A stretch of 36,900 nucleotides of DNA from JAWKWA01 sp041397765 (GCA_041397765.1 JAWKWA010000029.1:1-36900); one strand, 5' to 3'; positions 16,688 to 25,698 are shown, counted from the first letter of the stretch. Numbers and translations are program-made. The notes: a model not told the origin generated them from the sequence alone.

Positions 16688-18040
16688 TCAGCTCGCCACA
16701 TTGGCGAGAATGGCGAGGTTGGGGAAGGATTCCGCGCTCGCCCGCGCAAGGTCCGGTCCGACCGGCTCGTTGCCCTCCATGGCGCGGATCGCGCCATTGA
16801 CGGCACCCGCGATCATGTTCTGCGACACGAAGACGAGGCCGCCCTCGAGCGCCGCCGACAGGCCGATGCCGACCGCGCATTTGCGCACGAGATTGCCGGT
16901 CAGCGCGCAGTCGCGCTTCCATTCGTGCCAGCCGACCATGATGCCGACCGCAGGCGCGCTCTCGACCACATTGCCGCTCACCATCGCATCCGCCTCGACC
17001 GAGATGCCGATCCCGCGCGGGTCCTCTTGCGAGGCATGGGTGAACAGGTTGCGCACCAGATTGCCCGAGACCACCGCGAGCCGTCCGCCCTCGTTGAAAT
17101 TCGTGACCGAAATGCCCTGGGCCGCCCGGTCGACGAGATTGCCTGAGATGACGACGCCCTCGAAGGCGAACTCGGCATAGAGCGCCACCTCGCCGAGCCG
17201 CTCGCAGGAGTTGCCCAGCATCTGGCAGTCCGAGGCCGAGTTGGCGCGGATCGCCGAGAACGCGCAGTCGGTGATGCGATTGCCCGAGACGAGCACCGAG
17301 CCGGCGCGGAAGACGTTGATGCCGTTGCCGTTCTCGCCCGTGCCGCCGTTCCTGGCACCGATCGAGTGGATGCGGTTGAGGGTGACCGTCGTGCCGTCCT
17401 CGCCCTGGGCCGAGCGCCACACCTGGATGCCGTTGTTGCCGCTGCGGGCGATCTCGTTGTGCGAGATGTCGAGACCACGGGCATCGAGGCTGAAAAGGCC
17501 GGTCTCGGCGCTGTCGAGGATGCGGCAGCCGCTGACGCGACCCGATACGCGCTCGAGCGCCAGCCCGTGCCTGCCGCTTCCCGAGACGGTGAGACCCGTG
17601 AGCCTGACATCGCTGCCGCCGCGCAAGGTGAGGAGACCCTCGCCGCCGTTCCGGCCCATCGGCCCGCCGCCGGCCTCGAGCGCAATGCCCTCGATGACCA
17701 GCCCGTCGGCATTCTCCGCCTCGATCAGCGGCCCGTCGCCTTCCAGCACCAGATAAGTTCGGCCATGGGCGCCGACGAGCGTGCTGCCGGCGACGAGCTG
17801 CAACCCGCCCCGCACGACGAAACGTCCAGGCGGCAGGAGTACGGGCCTGCCCTGCCCGGCCGCCGCCGCGATGGCCTCGCGGATCGGCCCGGACTGATCG
17901 CGTGTGCTCTGCGGATCGAGCGCGGGGACGAGAGCCGTCTCACGCGCCGCGGCCGCGACGGCAGGCGTCGGGCCCGGCACGCCGGCGAGAAGGGCTGCAA
18001 GGCCGATCTGGCCGACGATGCGCCGCCTGTCGACTTCCAT
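16688..18040 (-). CDS. TIGR03808-type Tat-exported repeat protein (parallel beta-helix)
   Basis: This 450-residue protein matches the TIGR03808 family of twin-arginine-exported repeat proteins. The N-terminus DRRRIVGQIGLAALLAG fits a Tat signal followed by a hydrophobic stretch and an Ala-rich cleavage region. A pectate-lyase-like start, GPIREAIAAAAGQGRPVLLPPGRFVV, leads into many short repeats of the parallel beta-helix kind (for example NGIQVWRSA, GNGINVFRAGSVLVSGNRITDC, VVISGNLVDRAAQGISV). The biochemical role is unknown; such folds often bind or cleave polysaccharide. The ATG at 18040 has GGGAGGG upstream. It follows pcp by 69 bases on the same strand. Confidence 0.87.
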   Translation of the reverse strand: MEVDRRRIVGQIGLAALLAGVPGPTPAVAAAARETALVPALDPQSTRDQSGPIREAIAAAAGQGRPVLLPPGRFVVRGGLQLVAGSTLVGAHGRTYLVLEGDGPLIEAENADGLVIEGIALEAGGGPMGRNGGEGLLTLRGGSDVRLTGLTVSGSGRHGLALERVSGRVSGCRILDSAETGLFSLDARGLDISHNEIARSGNNGIQVWRSAQGEDGTTVTLNRIHSIGARNGGTGENGNGINVFRAGSVLVSGNRITDCAFSAIRANSASDCQMLGNSCERLGEVALYAEFAFEGVVISGNLVDRAAQGISVTNFNEGGRLAVVSGNLVRNLFTHASQEDPRGIGISVEADAMVSGNVVESAPAVGIMVGWHEWKRDCALTGNLVRKCAVGIGLSAALEGGLVFVSQNMIAGAVNGAIRAMEGNEPVGPDLARASAESFPNLAILANVAS

Positions 18041-18109
18041 CGGTATGGGCCCTCCCGACGACCGGCCATCGCGGCCCCATGCGGCGCCGGCCGATTCGCC
18101 CCGATGCTA

Positions 18110-18802
18110 TCAGAAGCCCCGCCCGTCATCATGCCGGCGCCGGCCATCCGGGGGTGCCGGTTGCCGGCCGGCCATGACGGCGAGTGCCGCCAATCCGCCG
18201 GCGACGAGCGACTTGTCGCAAAGCCCGCGCCCTGCCGCCGTTCCGGCTGCTCGCCCGGCCGCGGCTGCAACCGGTATGTGGATGAAGGCGACACGCCGGC
18301 CGCCGCCTGCGGCGGCGGCAGCCAGCGAGTGGAAGAAGACGGCGTTGCACAGATAGTCGCCGGCATCGCTCGACAGGCTGACGGGAAGGTCGAGGCGACG
18401 GAGCGCTGCGGCGATGCGCCGGGCCTCGGGCGCGCACGACAGGCTGGCCGGTCCCTCTGGGGACAGATCAGCGGAGGCGGGCCCGGCCCCGGCGGCATCG
18501 GCCTTGAGGCGGCAGCGATTGCGTCCGACGGTCTCGACGACGAAGCCGTGCGCTCGCGACGACACGCCGAAATGAAGCGCGATGTCGGGCTCGGTGCGCG
18601 CGAGCGCGGCGGCGAGGACGGCGGGGCCTGCCTGCCATTCCGTCGGCAGCACGATGGGCGTCGCCCGGACTCCGGGAAAGGCCCGATGTGCCGCCTCGGC
18701 CACCTGCTCGCTGAGCGCGCCGCTGCGGTTGACCGCCACTCCGGGGAACGGGCCGAAGCCGGTCACCAGGATGCGGCTGGATCGGCCCTCGCCGCTGCTC
18801 AT
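18110..18802 (-). CDS. pcp: Pyroglutamyl-peptidase I family (C15)
   Basis: The 230-residue product is a pyrrolidone-carboxylate peptidase, a cytoplasmic cysteine peptidase that removes N-terminal pyroglutamate. The N-terminal ILVTGFGPFPGVAVNRS is diagnostic. The triad is visible as E90 in FVVETVGRN, C152 in SDAGDYLCNAVFFHSL and H175 in AFIHIPV. The C-terminal 40 residues are Ala/Gly/Arg-rich and unlike the usual short end. The ATG overlaps the meaB stop codon as ATGA, so the two are translationally coupled, an unusual pairing with no obvious metabolic link. Confidence 0.87.
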   Translation of the reverse strand: MSSGEGRSSRILVTGFGPFPGVAVNRSGALSEQVAEAAHRAFPGVRATPIVLPTEWQAGPAVLAAALARTEPDIALHFGVSSRAHGFVVETVGRNRCRLKADAAGAGPASADLSPEGPASLSCAPEARRIAAALRRLDLPVSLSSDAGDYLCNAVFFHSLAAAAAGGGRRVAFIHIPVAAAAGRAAGTAAGRGLCDKSLVAGGLAALAVMAGRQPAPPDGRRRHDDGRGF

Positions 18803-19833
18803 GACGTCGTTCCGGTCGCCGGCATGTTCACGGCCAAGCCGGCAAAGGCCAGCACCTCGGCCGCCGCCGATTGCGGTGTCCTGCGGCCGGCGCGCACCGC
18901 GCCCTCCAGCCGCTCGAGGAGCGCGCGCACGGCCGGACGCCCCGTCACCGCCGCCCGCAGCCCGTCGTCGATGAGATCGTGCAGCCAGCCTGCCGCCTGC
19001 TCGCGTCGGCGCGCCGCGAAGGCATCGGCCTCGCTCATCACCCGCCGATGCTCGCATATGAGCCGCCAGAGCTCGTCGAGCCCCTGATTGGCGAGACCGG
19101 AGACGAGCGTCACCGGCGGCTTCCAGGCCGGATGCACCGGCGTCAGGATCGACAGCGCGCTGCGGTACTCGGCCGCCGCCCGGCTCGCCCGGTCGCGATT
19201 GTCGCCGTCGGCCTTGTTGATGGCGATGATGTCGGCGATCTCGAGCACGCCTTTCTTGATCCCCTGCAACTCGTCGCCCGCACCCGGCAGCATCAATACG
19301 ACGAACACATCGACCATCTCCGAGACCGTCGTCTCGGACTGGCCGACGCCGACCGTCTCGACGATCACGATGTCGAAGCCCGCCGCCTCGACGAGCGCGA
19401 TGGTCTCGCGCGTGCGCTGGGCGACGCCGCCGAGCGTGCCCGAGGTCGGTGAGGGCCGGATGAAGGCAGCCGGGTCCTGGCCGAGCCGGGCCATGCGCGT
19501 CTTGTCGCCGAGGATCGAGCCGCCCGAGCGCGAGGAGGTCGGATCGACGGCGAGCACTGCCACCTTGTGCCCCTGCGCCGTCAGATTGACGCCGAGCTGA
19601 TCGATCGCGGTCGATTTGCCGACGCCGGGCACCCCGGTGATGCCGATCCGGTGCGCGCCGCCCGTCGCCGGCAGCAGGGTCTCGAGCAGCCGCTCGGCCC
19701 GTGCCCGGTGCTCGGCGCGGGTACTTTCGATGAGCGTGATGGCGCGGGCGAGCAGCGCCCGATCGCCGGCCCTGACGCCGCGCACGAGATCCTCGTCGCT
19801 GACCGGTTTCTGCCTTTCGGCCGTCATCGTCAT
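18799..19833 (-). CDS. meaB: Methylmalonyl-CoA mutase-associated GTPase MeaB
   Basis: MeaB is the G3E-family P-loop GTPase that protects methylmalonyl-CoA mutase and gates adenosylcobalamin loading. The 344-residue product has the Walker A loop GVPGVGKST (67-75), VDPTSSRSGGSILGDKTRM, ETVGVGQSE (159-167), GAGDELQGIKKG and the NKAD guanine-specificity motif (206-209). The C-terminal helical arm ends near AVNMPATGTTS. The ATG at 19833 is preceded by GGAAA; an upstream GTG-type extension to 19902 looks unconserved. Its target, the mutase, is probably encoded by the mutA and mutB genes 9-15 kb away in this window. The ATGA overlap with pcp shows co-translation. Confidence 0.93.
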   Translation of the reverse strand: MTMTAERQKPVSDEDLVRGVRAGDRALLARAITLIESTRAEHRARAERLLETLLPATGGAHRIGITGVPGVGKSTAIDQLGVNLTAQGHKVAVLAVDPTSSRSGGSILGDKTRMARLGQDPAAFIRPSPTSGTLGGVAQRTRETIALVEAAGFDIVIVETVGVGQSETTVSEMVDVFVVLMLPGAGDELQGIKKGVLEIADIIAINKADGDNRDRASRAAAEYRSALSILTPVHPAWKPPVTLVSGLANQGLDELWRLICEHRRVMSEADAFAARRREQAAGWLHDLIDDGLRAAVTGRPAVRALLERLEGAVRAGRRTPQSAAAEVLAFAGLAVNMPATGTTS

Positions 19834-20111
19834 GGGGTTTCCGCTGCGGGGCCTCGAGCGCTCGCATGAGTGTGCCCGCCCGGCCCGGGGTTCACAAGCC
19901 ACCGAAGGTCGAACGCGTCACGGCCCGGATTTGGTCCACTTGGCGTGAGATGATAGTGTTGTCCCGTCCTTGCCTGCGACGGGAGCGGCGAGGCGTGGCG
20001 AGGGCAGGCTTGAGGGCAGGACGGGCATTGCGCGGGGCGTGCGACAGAGCGGGCGGACCGACGTCGGCGGGAGCGGCGGGGCTGACGGCGAGGTTGGGCC
20101 GGTCGCTCGCC

Positions 20112-21359
20112 ATGATCTTCCCCCTTGTTCTTGCATGCGTGGGGCTCGCCATGACGCCACCGGCAGCCGGCCAGGCCTCTGAGGCGACCGAGACCTCAAC
20201 CGGGACCGCGAAGGTCGCCATGGACCCGGCCTTTGCCGGCTTCGTTGCGCAGATGCGAGAGGCGGCGCTCGCCTCCGGTGTGTCGGCCCGCATCTTCGAT
20301 CGCGCCTTTGCCGGCCTCGAGCCCGACCCCGAGATCCTCGCCCTCCTCGACCGCCAGCCCGAGCACGACAGCGGCATCTGGGACTATATCGACCGCATGG
20401 TCTCCGAGGAGCGCATCGCCCTCGGCCAGGCCGCGCTGATCGCCAATCGCGGCCTGCTCGACGCCATCGAGGGCTTCTACGGCGTCGACCGTCATGTCGT
20501 CGTGGCGATCTGGGGGATGGAATCGAAATATGGCGGCAACGCCGGCAGCCGCAATGTCGTGCGCTCGCTCGCCACCCTCGCCTATGCCGGCGGCCGGCGC
20601 ACGGACTATGGCCGCACCCAGCTGCTCGCGGCGCTGCGCATCCTGGAGAAAGGCGACATCGCGCCCGAGCGCATGCTCGGCTCCTGGGCCGGCGCCATGG
20701 GCCACACCCAGTTCATCCCGACCACCTTCGAAGCCTATGCCGTCGATTTCGACCGCGACGGCCATCGCGACATCTGGAGCAATGTCGGCGATGCACTGGC
20801 CTCGACCGCCTCCTATCTCGCGCGCTCGGGCTGGCGCTCCGGCGAGACCTGGGGCTATGAGGTGACGCTGCCGGCAGGCTTCGACTACGCGCTCGCAGGC
20901 ACGCGCGAGGCCAAGCCGATTCGCAGCTTCATGAAGCTCGGCGTGCGCCGTGTGGCAGCGCAGGACTTCCCCGATCCCGACCGTCCGTCGACGCTGCTCC
21001 TGCCTGCCGGCGCGCGGGGCCCCGCCTTCCTCGTCTCGACCAATTTCCGCGCCATCCTGCGCTACAACAATGCCGTCGCCTACGGCCTCGCCGTCGGGCA
21101 TCTCGCCGACCGGCTGGCGGGGCGGGGCCCCATCGTCCAGCAATGGCCGCGCGATGAGCGGCCCCTGTCGCGCGACGAGCGCGAGGAGCTGCAACGGCTC
21201 CTCAGCGCCAGCGGTTATGAGCTCGGCGAGCCCGACGGCTTGATCGGTAGCGCCACCAAGGCGGCGCTGAGGGCCTATCAGCGGGCCCGCGGCTTGCCGC
21301 CCGATGGCTTTCCGACCATCGGCCTCCTCGAGCGGTTGAGGGCGGAGGCGAGAACTTGA
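20112..21359 (+). CDS. Lytic murein transglycosylase (MltB family) with PG-binding domain
   Basis: The product, about 415 residues, is a periplasmic lytic transglycosylase that cleaves peptidoglycan to 1,6-anhydromuropeptides. A signal-like stretch MIFPLVLACVGLAM is followed by the SLT_2 domain: FAGFVAQMREAALASGVS, YIDRMVSEERI, the catalytic Glu in AIWGMESKYGG (E137 here), SWAGAMGHTQFIPTTFEAYAVDFDRDG and NNAVAYGLAVGHLADRL. The C-terminus (LLSASGYELGEPDGLIGSATKAALRAYQRARGLP) is a PG_binding_1 domain. The true start is uncertain. The frame is open to 19866, and a TTG at 20094 would restore a positively charged n-region (GRS) before the hydrophobic core. It is divergent from meaB. Confidence 0.88.
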   Translation: MIFPLVLACVGLAMTPPAAGQASEATETSTGTAKVAMDPAFAGFVAQMREAALASGVSARIFDRAFAGLEPDPEILALLDRQPEHDSGIWDYIDRMVSEERIALGQAALIANRGLLDAIEGFYGVDRHVVVAIWGMESKYGGNAGSRNVVRSLATLAYAGGRRTDYGRTQLLAALRILEKGDIAPERMLGSWAGAMGHTQFIPTTFEAYAVDFDRDGHRDIWSNVGDALASTASYLARSGWRSGETWGYEVTLPAGFDYALAGTREAKPIRSFMKLGVRRVAAQDFPDPDRPSTLLLPAGARGPAFLVSTNFRAILRYNNAVAYGLAVGHLADRLAGRGPIVQQWPRDERPLSRDEREELQRLLSASGYELGEPDGLIGSATKAALRAYQRARGLPPDGFPTIGLLERLRAEART

Positions 21360-21483
21360 CACCATCCGGCCGAGGCGGCATTGCCGGATCATCCGCCGAG
21401 GCGGGCCTTGAGAGTCGTTCCGCACCATCGGGCGCCCCGGCCGAGGTGGCCGAGCTGGAACGGCCGTTGGCAAGGTTGGACGA

Positions 21484-22722
21484 ATGAGACGGGTCAGGCA
21501 CATGGCGAGGCAGGTCTGCAGGGGGCTGGTCTTCTGTGCTCTCGGTCTCGTCGTGGCGCTGGTGCTGGCGCTGGTGGGCCCTGCCGGCTCCACCCCAGCC
21601 CTCGCCCAGTCCATCGACGGGGCGACACGCACCTATGTCACGCCCTTCCCCGACAACGACGTCTACCGCATCGTCGTGTTCGGCGATTCGATGGCCGACG
21701 AACTCTCCCAGGCGCTCGCCGCCGCCCTCGAGGACGACACCGGCGTCGAGGTCGTCAACAGCAGCCAGCCGGGCGCCGGGCTCGCCCGCGGCGATGATCA
21801 GGCCTGGGACGAGATCGCCGCGGGTCTCGGCCGCGGCCAGCCGATGCATCTCGCCGTGCTCATGTTCGGTGCCGACGACCGCACCTCGATCCGCATCGAC
21901 AAGCGCCGCTACCAGCCCGACACCAGGCAATGGCAGGCGGAATATGCCGAGCGTATCGACCGCCTGCTGCGCGAGCTGAAGCGCCAGGAGGTGGCGGTCT
22001 ACTGGCTGGGCCTGCCGGTCATGCGCTCCCCGGCCATGTCCTCTTTCGCCGAGATGGCGAACGGTATCGTCCGCGAGCGGGCGCTGCTCGCCGGCGTCAA
22101 ATACATCGACACCTGGACGGGCTTTGCCGACCATCAGGGGGCCTATAGCGACTACGGCCCCGACATGACCGGCAAGGTGCGCGAGCTGAGGGCCGACGAC
22201 GGCATCCATTTCACGGCGCGGGGCTATCAGAAGCTCGCCCATTTCGTCGAGCAGGACATCCGCCGCGACCTCGGTGTCGCCCGCGCCGAGCGCGACGTCC
22301 CGCTCGCCGGCGACGAGGACGAGCAGATCGAGATCCATCAGGCCCTGGCGGTCGGTGGCGACACTGCCCCCGAGGGGGCGGCCATGGCCGGTGGCGATGC
22401 GACGAGCGGATCGGGTAGCGTGGTCGCGCTCCAGGGTATCCAGGGCTTTCCCGCCGACACATCGACCATCGCCGTCGCCACCTCGACCGGCGGCGACCAG
22501 CCGGTGACGGTCACGATAGAGCTGCCGCGACCGGAGATCCCGAGCGCGGTCGTCGCCCATCTGCTGCGCTCGCGGGCCGCCCGCCAGACCGATGTCGGCG
22601 ATACGATCGACGCCGATCTGCGCGGCGGGTTGACCGCCTTGAGCTCTCTCACGATGACCCCGCGCGCGGCGGTGGCACGCGCGTGCCATTCACCCAGTCG
22701 CCCTATTATCGCCTGCTGGTGA
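21484..22722 (+). CDS. DUF459-type SGNH hydrolase, C-terminus frameshifted
   Basis: This envelope SGNH/GDSL hydrolase (412 residues as read) has an N-terminal membrane anchor or signal (GLVFCALGLVVALVLALVG) and the nucleophile motif VVFGDSMADELS. An AVLMFGADDRTSI block follows, and the Asp-His pair is in DDGIHFTARGYQKL. DUF459 proteins are thought to act on cell-envelope sugars as esterases or acyltransferases; the substrate is unknown. The last 30 residues as read (SSLTMTPRAAVARACHS...) do not look conserved. The shifted frame from 22641 encodes a family-like tail (LSHDDPARGGG, QSPYYRLLVKGE), implying a one-base loss near 22638-22641. The catalytic domain is intact, so activity may survive. 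Confidence 0.83.
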   Translation: MRRVRHMARQVCRGLVFCALGLVVALVLALVGPAGSTPALAQSIDGATRTYVTPFPDNDVYRIVVFGDSMADELSQALAAALEDDTGVEVVNSSQPGAGLARGDDQAWDEIAAGLGRGQPMHLAVLMFGADDRTSIRIDKRRYQPDTRQWQAEYAERIDRLLRELKRQEVAVYWLGLPVMRSPAMSSFAEMANGIVRERALLAGVKYIDTWTGFADHQGAYSDYGPDMTGKVRELRADDGIHFTARGYQKLAHFVEQDIRRDLGVARAERDVPLAGDEDEQIEIHQALAVGGDTAPEGAAMAGGDATSGSGSVVALQGIQGFPADTSTIAVATSTGGDQPVTVTIELPRPEIPSAVVAHLLRSRAARQTDVGDTIDADLRGGLTALSSLTMTPRAAVARACHSPSRPIIACW

Positions 22723-22781
22723 AGGGCGAGCCGCTCGCTCGCTAGCCCGGCCGGGCCGACGATTTCCGCTGGCCCCGTCCG
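22641..22781 (+). pseudogene. Displaced C-terminal tail of the DUF459 gene
   Basis: Read one base out of phase with the gene above, this stretch encodes ELSHDDPARGGG, TQSPYYRLLVKGEPLAR, a TAG at 22743-22745, then PGRADDFRWPRPG. The YxxLVKGExL...PGRADDFxWP pattern is, from memory, the normal end of DUF459 proteins. Two lesions therefore separate it from the catalytic part: a one-base deletion near 22640 and the in-frame TAG. The TAG sits beside a CGCTCGCTCGCT tetranucleotide repeat, a plausible slippage site. Confidence 0.65.
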
Positions 22782-22910
22782 GGTCAGGGCCCTCCGGCTG
22801 AGACGACGGGCCCCCGGCCTGAAACAATGCCTCCGGCTGAACCGGTTCGCCGGCGGCGAGGGGTCGCCTCGGCTCGCAAGCGCCGTGTCGAGGCGGCAAG
22901 CCGCCCGGCG

Positions 22911-24151
22911 TCAGTGCGGGGCCGCCCGCCGCGCCATGTCGGCGGTCGCCGGGCCGAAATCCACCATCCGCAGCAGCACCGCACCCCACACCGCCGAGAG
23001 CAGCGAGCCGGCCAGCACGCCGATCCTGACGCTCTGCTCGCTCGCGGGGTCGGTGAACTCGAGGAGGCCGATGAACAGGCTCATCGTGAAGCCGATACCG
23101 GTGACGACCGCGACCGATAGATCTGCCGCATCGTGATCCCATCCGGCAGGGCGGCGAGGCCCGTGCGGACCGCGAGCCAGGTCGCGCCCATGACGCCGAT
23201 CTGCTTGCCGACGAAGAGGCCGGCCGCGATGCCGAGCGGCAGCGGCGCCAGCAGCGCATCGAGCGACACGCCCTTCAGCGAGACGCCCGCCCCGACGAAT
23301 GCGAACAGCGGCAGCACCAGATAGGTGACCCAGGGGTGGATCAGGTGCATCGCCTCTTCGAGCGGCGAATCCTCCGGCTCCCTCTGCGTCCGGATCGGGA
23401 TCACCAGGCCCGTGACGACGCCCGCGACCGTCGAATGGATACCGGCCTTGGTGAACAGGACGGCGAGTACGGTGCCGAGCGCGATATAGACTGTGAGGCT
23501 GGTGGCGCCGAGCCGGTTGAGCGCGACCATCGCCGCGACGACACCGCCCGCCATGGCCAGCATCGTCCAGTCGATCCCCGACGAATAGAACAGTCCGATC
23601 ATCAGGATGGCGCCGAGGTCGTCGAAAATCGCGACGGCGAGCAGGAAGACCTTGAGCGCCGGCGGCAGCGTGCGCGCGAAGATCAGCAGGATGGCGAGCG
23701 CGAAGGCGATGTCGGTGGCGCTCGGGATCGCCCAGCCCGACAGCGTGTCAGGCGAGCCGGCATTGATCGCCAGATAGACGAGCGCCGGCACGGCCATGCC
23801 GCCGACCGCCGCCAGGAGCGGCAGCACCACCTGCTCGCGCCGGCTGAGTACGCCCGCGACCAGCTCCTGCTTCAACTCCATGCCGACGGCGAAGAAGAAC
23901 AGCACCATCAGCACGTCCTTGGTGAAGGACTTGAGCGGGCTGACGACGACGTCGCCGCCGACGCCGAGGGTGATGGGGGCCGAGACGATTTCCTTGTACC
24001 AGTCGGCGGCAGCCGAGTTGGCGAGCACCAATGCGAGCGCCGCGGTCGCCATCATGACGATGCCGCCGAAGGATTCCAGCTCGATGAAGCGCTTGAGAGC
24101 CTTGACGATGCGCGACGGCGGAAGGAGCCCCATCACCACCTTCTCGATCAC
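22911..24151 (-). pseudogene. nhaA: Na+/H+ antiporter NhaA, one-base frameshift
   Basis: NhaA is the inner-membrane Na+/H+ antiporter. The first frame, GTG at 24151 (AAGGAG upstream), covers most of the protein: SFGGIVMMATAALALVLANS, VLMVLFFFAVGMELKQELV, the WAIPSATDIAFALAIL helix and the AVAIFDDLGAIL pair of transport Asp residues. It then ends as RQIYRSRSSPVSASR at a TGA near 23081. In another phase the text continues SVAVVTGIGFTMSLFIG to LLRMVDFG, stopping at 22911-22913, which is the normal last two helices. Inserting one base at about 23115 (TATCGGTC to TATGCGGTC) restores QIYAVAVVTGIGFTMS. As printed, the last helices are lost. It may be a real lesion or an assembly error. Confidence 0.87.
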
Positions 24152-24363
24152 GATGCCCTCGCTCCTTGTGGATTGTGCCGACCGCCTTGGCCCTCCGCCC
24201 GCACCTCGGGGGGCGGGACGCCGGCCTCGGCAAATGAAGACGGCGGGCCGGTGTCGATCACCAGTCCGCCGTACGTCTTGACTGAACGCTGAATATGGGG
24301 TTGCGGGCGCGGCCGTTCAAGCCAGCCGCAGGCCGCACCAGCAGGCCGCCGAGGCGGGCGGTA

Positions 24364-25149
24364 TCATTCCGCCGCCTCGCTCTTGGCCGCCGCCGCCCTC
24401 GGCAGGAAGATGCAGTAGATCTTCTTCACCGGCTTGTCGTTGCGCCAGCCGAGCATGGCGCCTTGCGGCACGAACAGCGTATCGCCGGCCTTGAAGGTCT
24501 CGGCGCGGCCCTCGCCATCGCTGATCGTCACCTCGCCCTCGAGGATGTGCATCATCTCGTGACGGGGGAAAGGGATGACGCGGCGCTCGTAGGGCGTCGT
24601 GCTCCACAGGCCGACGGTGAACTGCCCGGTCGGATCCTCATAGGCGAGCAGATCGTGCCAGACCGGCTTGCCCGAGACGATGAGCGCCGGATCGGGACCG
24701 TCGGCGGGCTGAAGCGTGGCCTTGGGGTCGGGCTTGATGACGGCAAGGCCGGTGGCGTCCTTGGGGCCGGGGATGGCGTTGTCCTCGTAGATGACGAAGA
24801 ATTTGCGCACATAGCCGGTCTGCTTCCACTGGCAGACGAGGCCCTTGGGCAGCACGAAGCTCTCGCCCGCGTTGATCACCGTCTCGCCGCCCTTCTCGTC
24901 GACGATCGTGACCGATCCCTCGAGCAGCAGCATGAACTCGTCGCACGAATAGGGCCCCATCCGGCCGGTGAAGGCCGTGCACTCCCATACGCCCGCCGTC
25001 ACCGAGCGCTCCTTGTCGTCGAGCACCATCATGCCGCGCTGCTGGGGGCTGCCCGCCGTCAGGCTCTCGGCCGGGATCGTGCCCCAATCCTCGAGGCCGG
25101 CGCCCGGCAGGCCCTTCTCGTACATGCGGGTGAACTGGGGCTTCGCCAT
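24364..25149 (-). CDS. Bicupin domain protein
   Basis: The 261-residue product holds two cupin domains. The first has WECTAFTGRMGPYSCDEFMLLLEGSVTIVDEKGGE and AGESFVLPKGLVCQWK. The second has FPRHEMMHILEGEVTISDGEG and AGDTLFVPQGAMLGWRN, with His/Glu residues that could bind metal. The style (ETVINAGESFVLPKG) recalls the Cupin_3 and ureidoglycine-aminohydrolase-like groups, but no purine or ureide genes are near, so I assign no reaction. The ATG at 25149 has GGAG seven bases upstream; an earlier ATG at 25161 adds four residues. It lies upstream of nhaA in the same direction, 212 bases apart, and is probably a separate unit. Confidence 0.78.
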   Translation of the reverse strand: MAKPQFTRMYEKGLPGAGLEDWGTIPAESLTAGSPQQRGMMVLDDKERSVTAGVWECTAFTGRMGPYSCDEFMLLLEGSVTIVDEKGGETVINAGESFVLPKGLVCQWKQTGYVRKFFVIYEDNAIPGPKDATGLAVIKPDPKATLQPADGPDPALIVSGKPVWHDLLAYEDPTGQFTVGLWSTTPYERRVIPFPRHEMMHILEGEVTISDGEGRAETFKAGDTLFVPQGAMLGWRNDKPVKKIYCIFLPRAAAAKSEAAE

Positions 25150-25312
25150 TGTCGTCTCCATGGAGCTGGAAGGGCACCGGCGGTGCCGGGACCTGCTGTG
25201 CAGTCACGTCGAGGCGGATGCTACACGTTGAGGCAGCGCCCGGCCACCGCGGACGGGGAGGACGGCCATGCACGAGATTGGCCGTTGCGCGCACGCCGAT
25301 CGGTGGGGCCGG

Positions 25313-25346
25313 TCAGTCGCCGTAGGAATTCAGTCGCCGTAGGAAT
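25313..25346. repeat. Perfect 17-bp tandem duplication
   Basis: TCAGTCGCCGTAGGAAT occurs at 25313-25329 and again at 25330-25346 with no spacer. The right copy contains the stop codon and last four codons of the minus-strand LprI-like gene; the left copy lies just beyond the stop. Sequence identity implies a recent event. Confidence 0.92.
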
Positions 25347-25698
25347 AAAGGACGTCGAGACGATCCTGGTAGAGGGCGCGGATGCAGGAGGGATTGTAGC
25401 CGCAGGCATTGCGCCGCTGCAGCCAGCGCCGCTGCTCGGCCTTCAGGGACTTGCGCGCCGAATAGCCGATGGCGTTGTAGACCTCGAAGTAGCGCGTCGC
25501 CATGTCCTCGTCGAGTTGCGAGATGTCCGGCGTATTGCAGATCGCGACCTCGGCCGGCCGGTCGGCGGTGCGGCAGTTGAAGCTGGCGGCAGTCGCCGGA
25601 GTGGCGAAGGGGGCAAGCGCGGCAAAGAGAGCCGCAAGGCCCGCCACCGTCAGGCGCGCCGAAGACCTCGTTCCGTCGATCGTTCCCGGTGCCGTCAT
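25330..25698 (-). CDS. LprI/DUF1311-like exported small protein
   Basis: The 122-residue product has a signal peptide (AGLAALFAALAPFATPATA, cleaved near residue 38) and a small mature domain starting ASFNCRTADRPAEVAICN. Four cysteines (C42, C54, C99, C105) are spaced as in the LprI/DUF1311 family, with the family's EQRRWLQRRNACGYNPSCIRALYQDRLDVL ending. Mycobacterial LprI inhibits lysozyme; whether this one does is unknown. The ATG at 25698 has GGGGAGGA upstream; an earlier in-frame start at 25743 is less well placed. Its stop codon lies in the 17-bp tandem duplication, so the coding end itself is unchanged. Confidence 0.8.
   Translation of the reverse strand: MTAPGTIDGTRSSARLTVAGLAALFAALAPFATPATAASFNCRTADRPAEVAICNTPDISQLDEDMATRYFEVYNAIGYSARKSLKAEQRRWLQRRNACGYNPSCIRALYQDRLDVLYSYGD

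Noticed and set aside
18110..19867. A 585-residue minus-strand frame joining meaB territory to pcp as a fusion
   Set aside because: Upstream of 18802 it is out of phase with meaB and unconserved; only the last 230 residues are the peptidase.
21360..21400. Inverted repeat ATCCGGC/GCCGGAT after the transglycosylase gene as a terminator
   Set aside because: The seven-base arms have a 12-base loop and no T-run; too weak to call in such GC-rich sequence.
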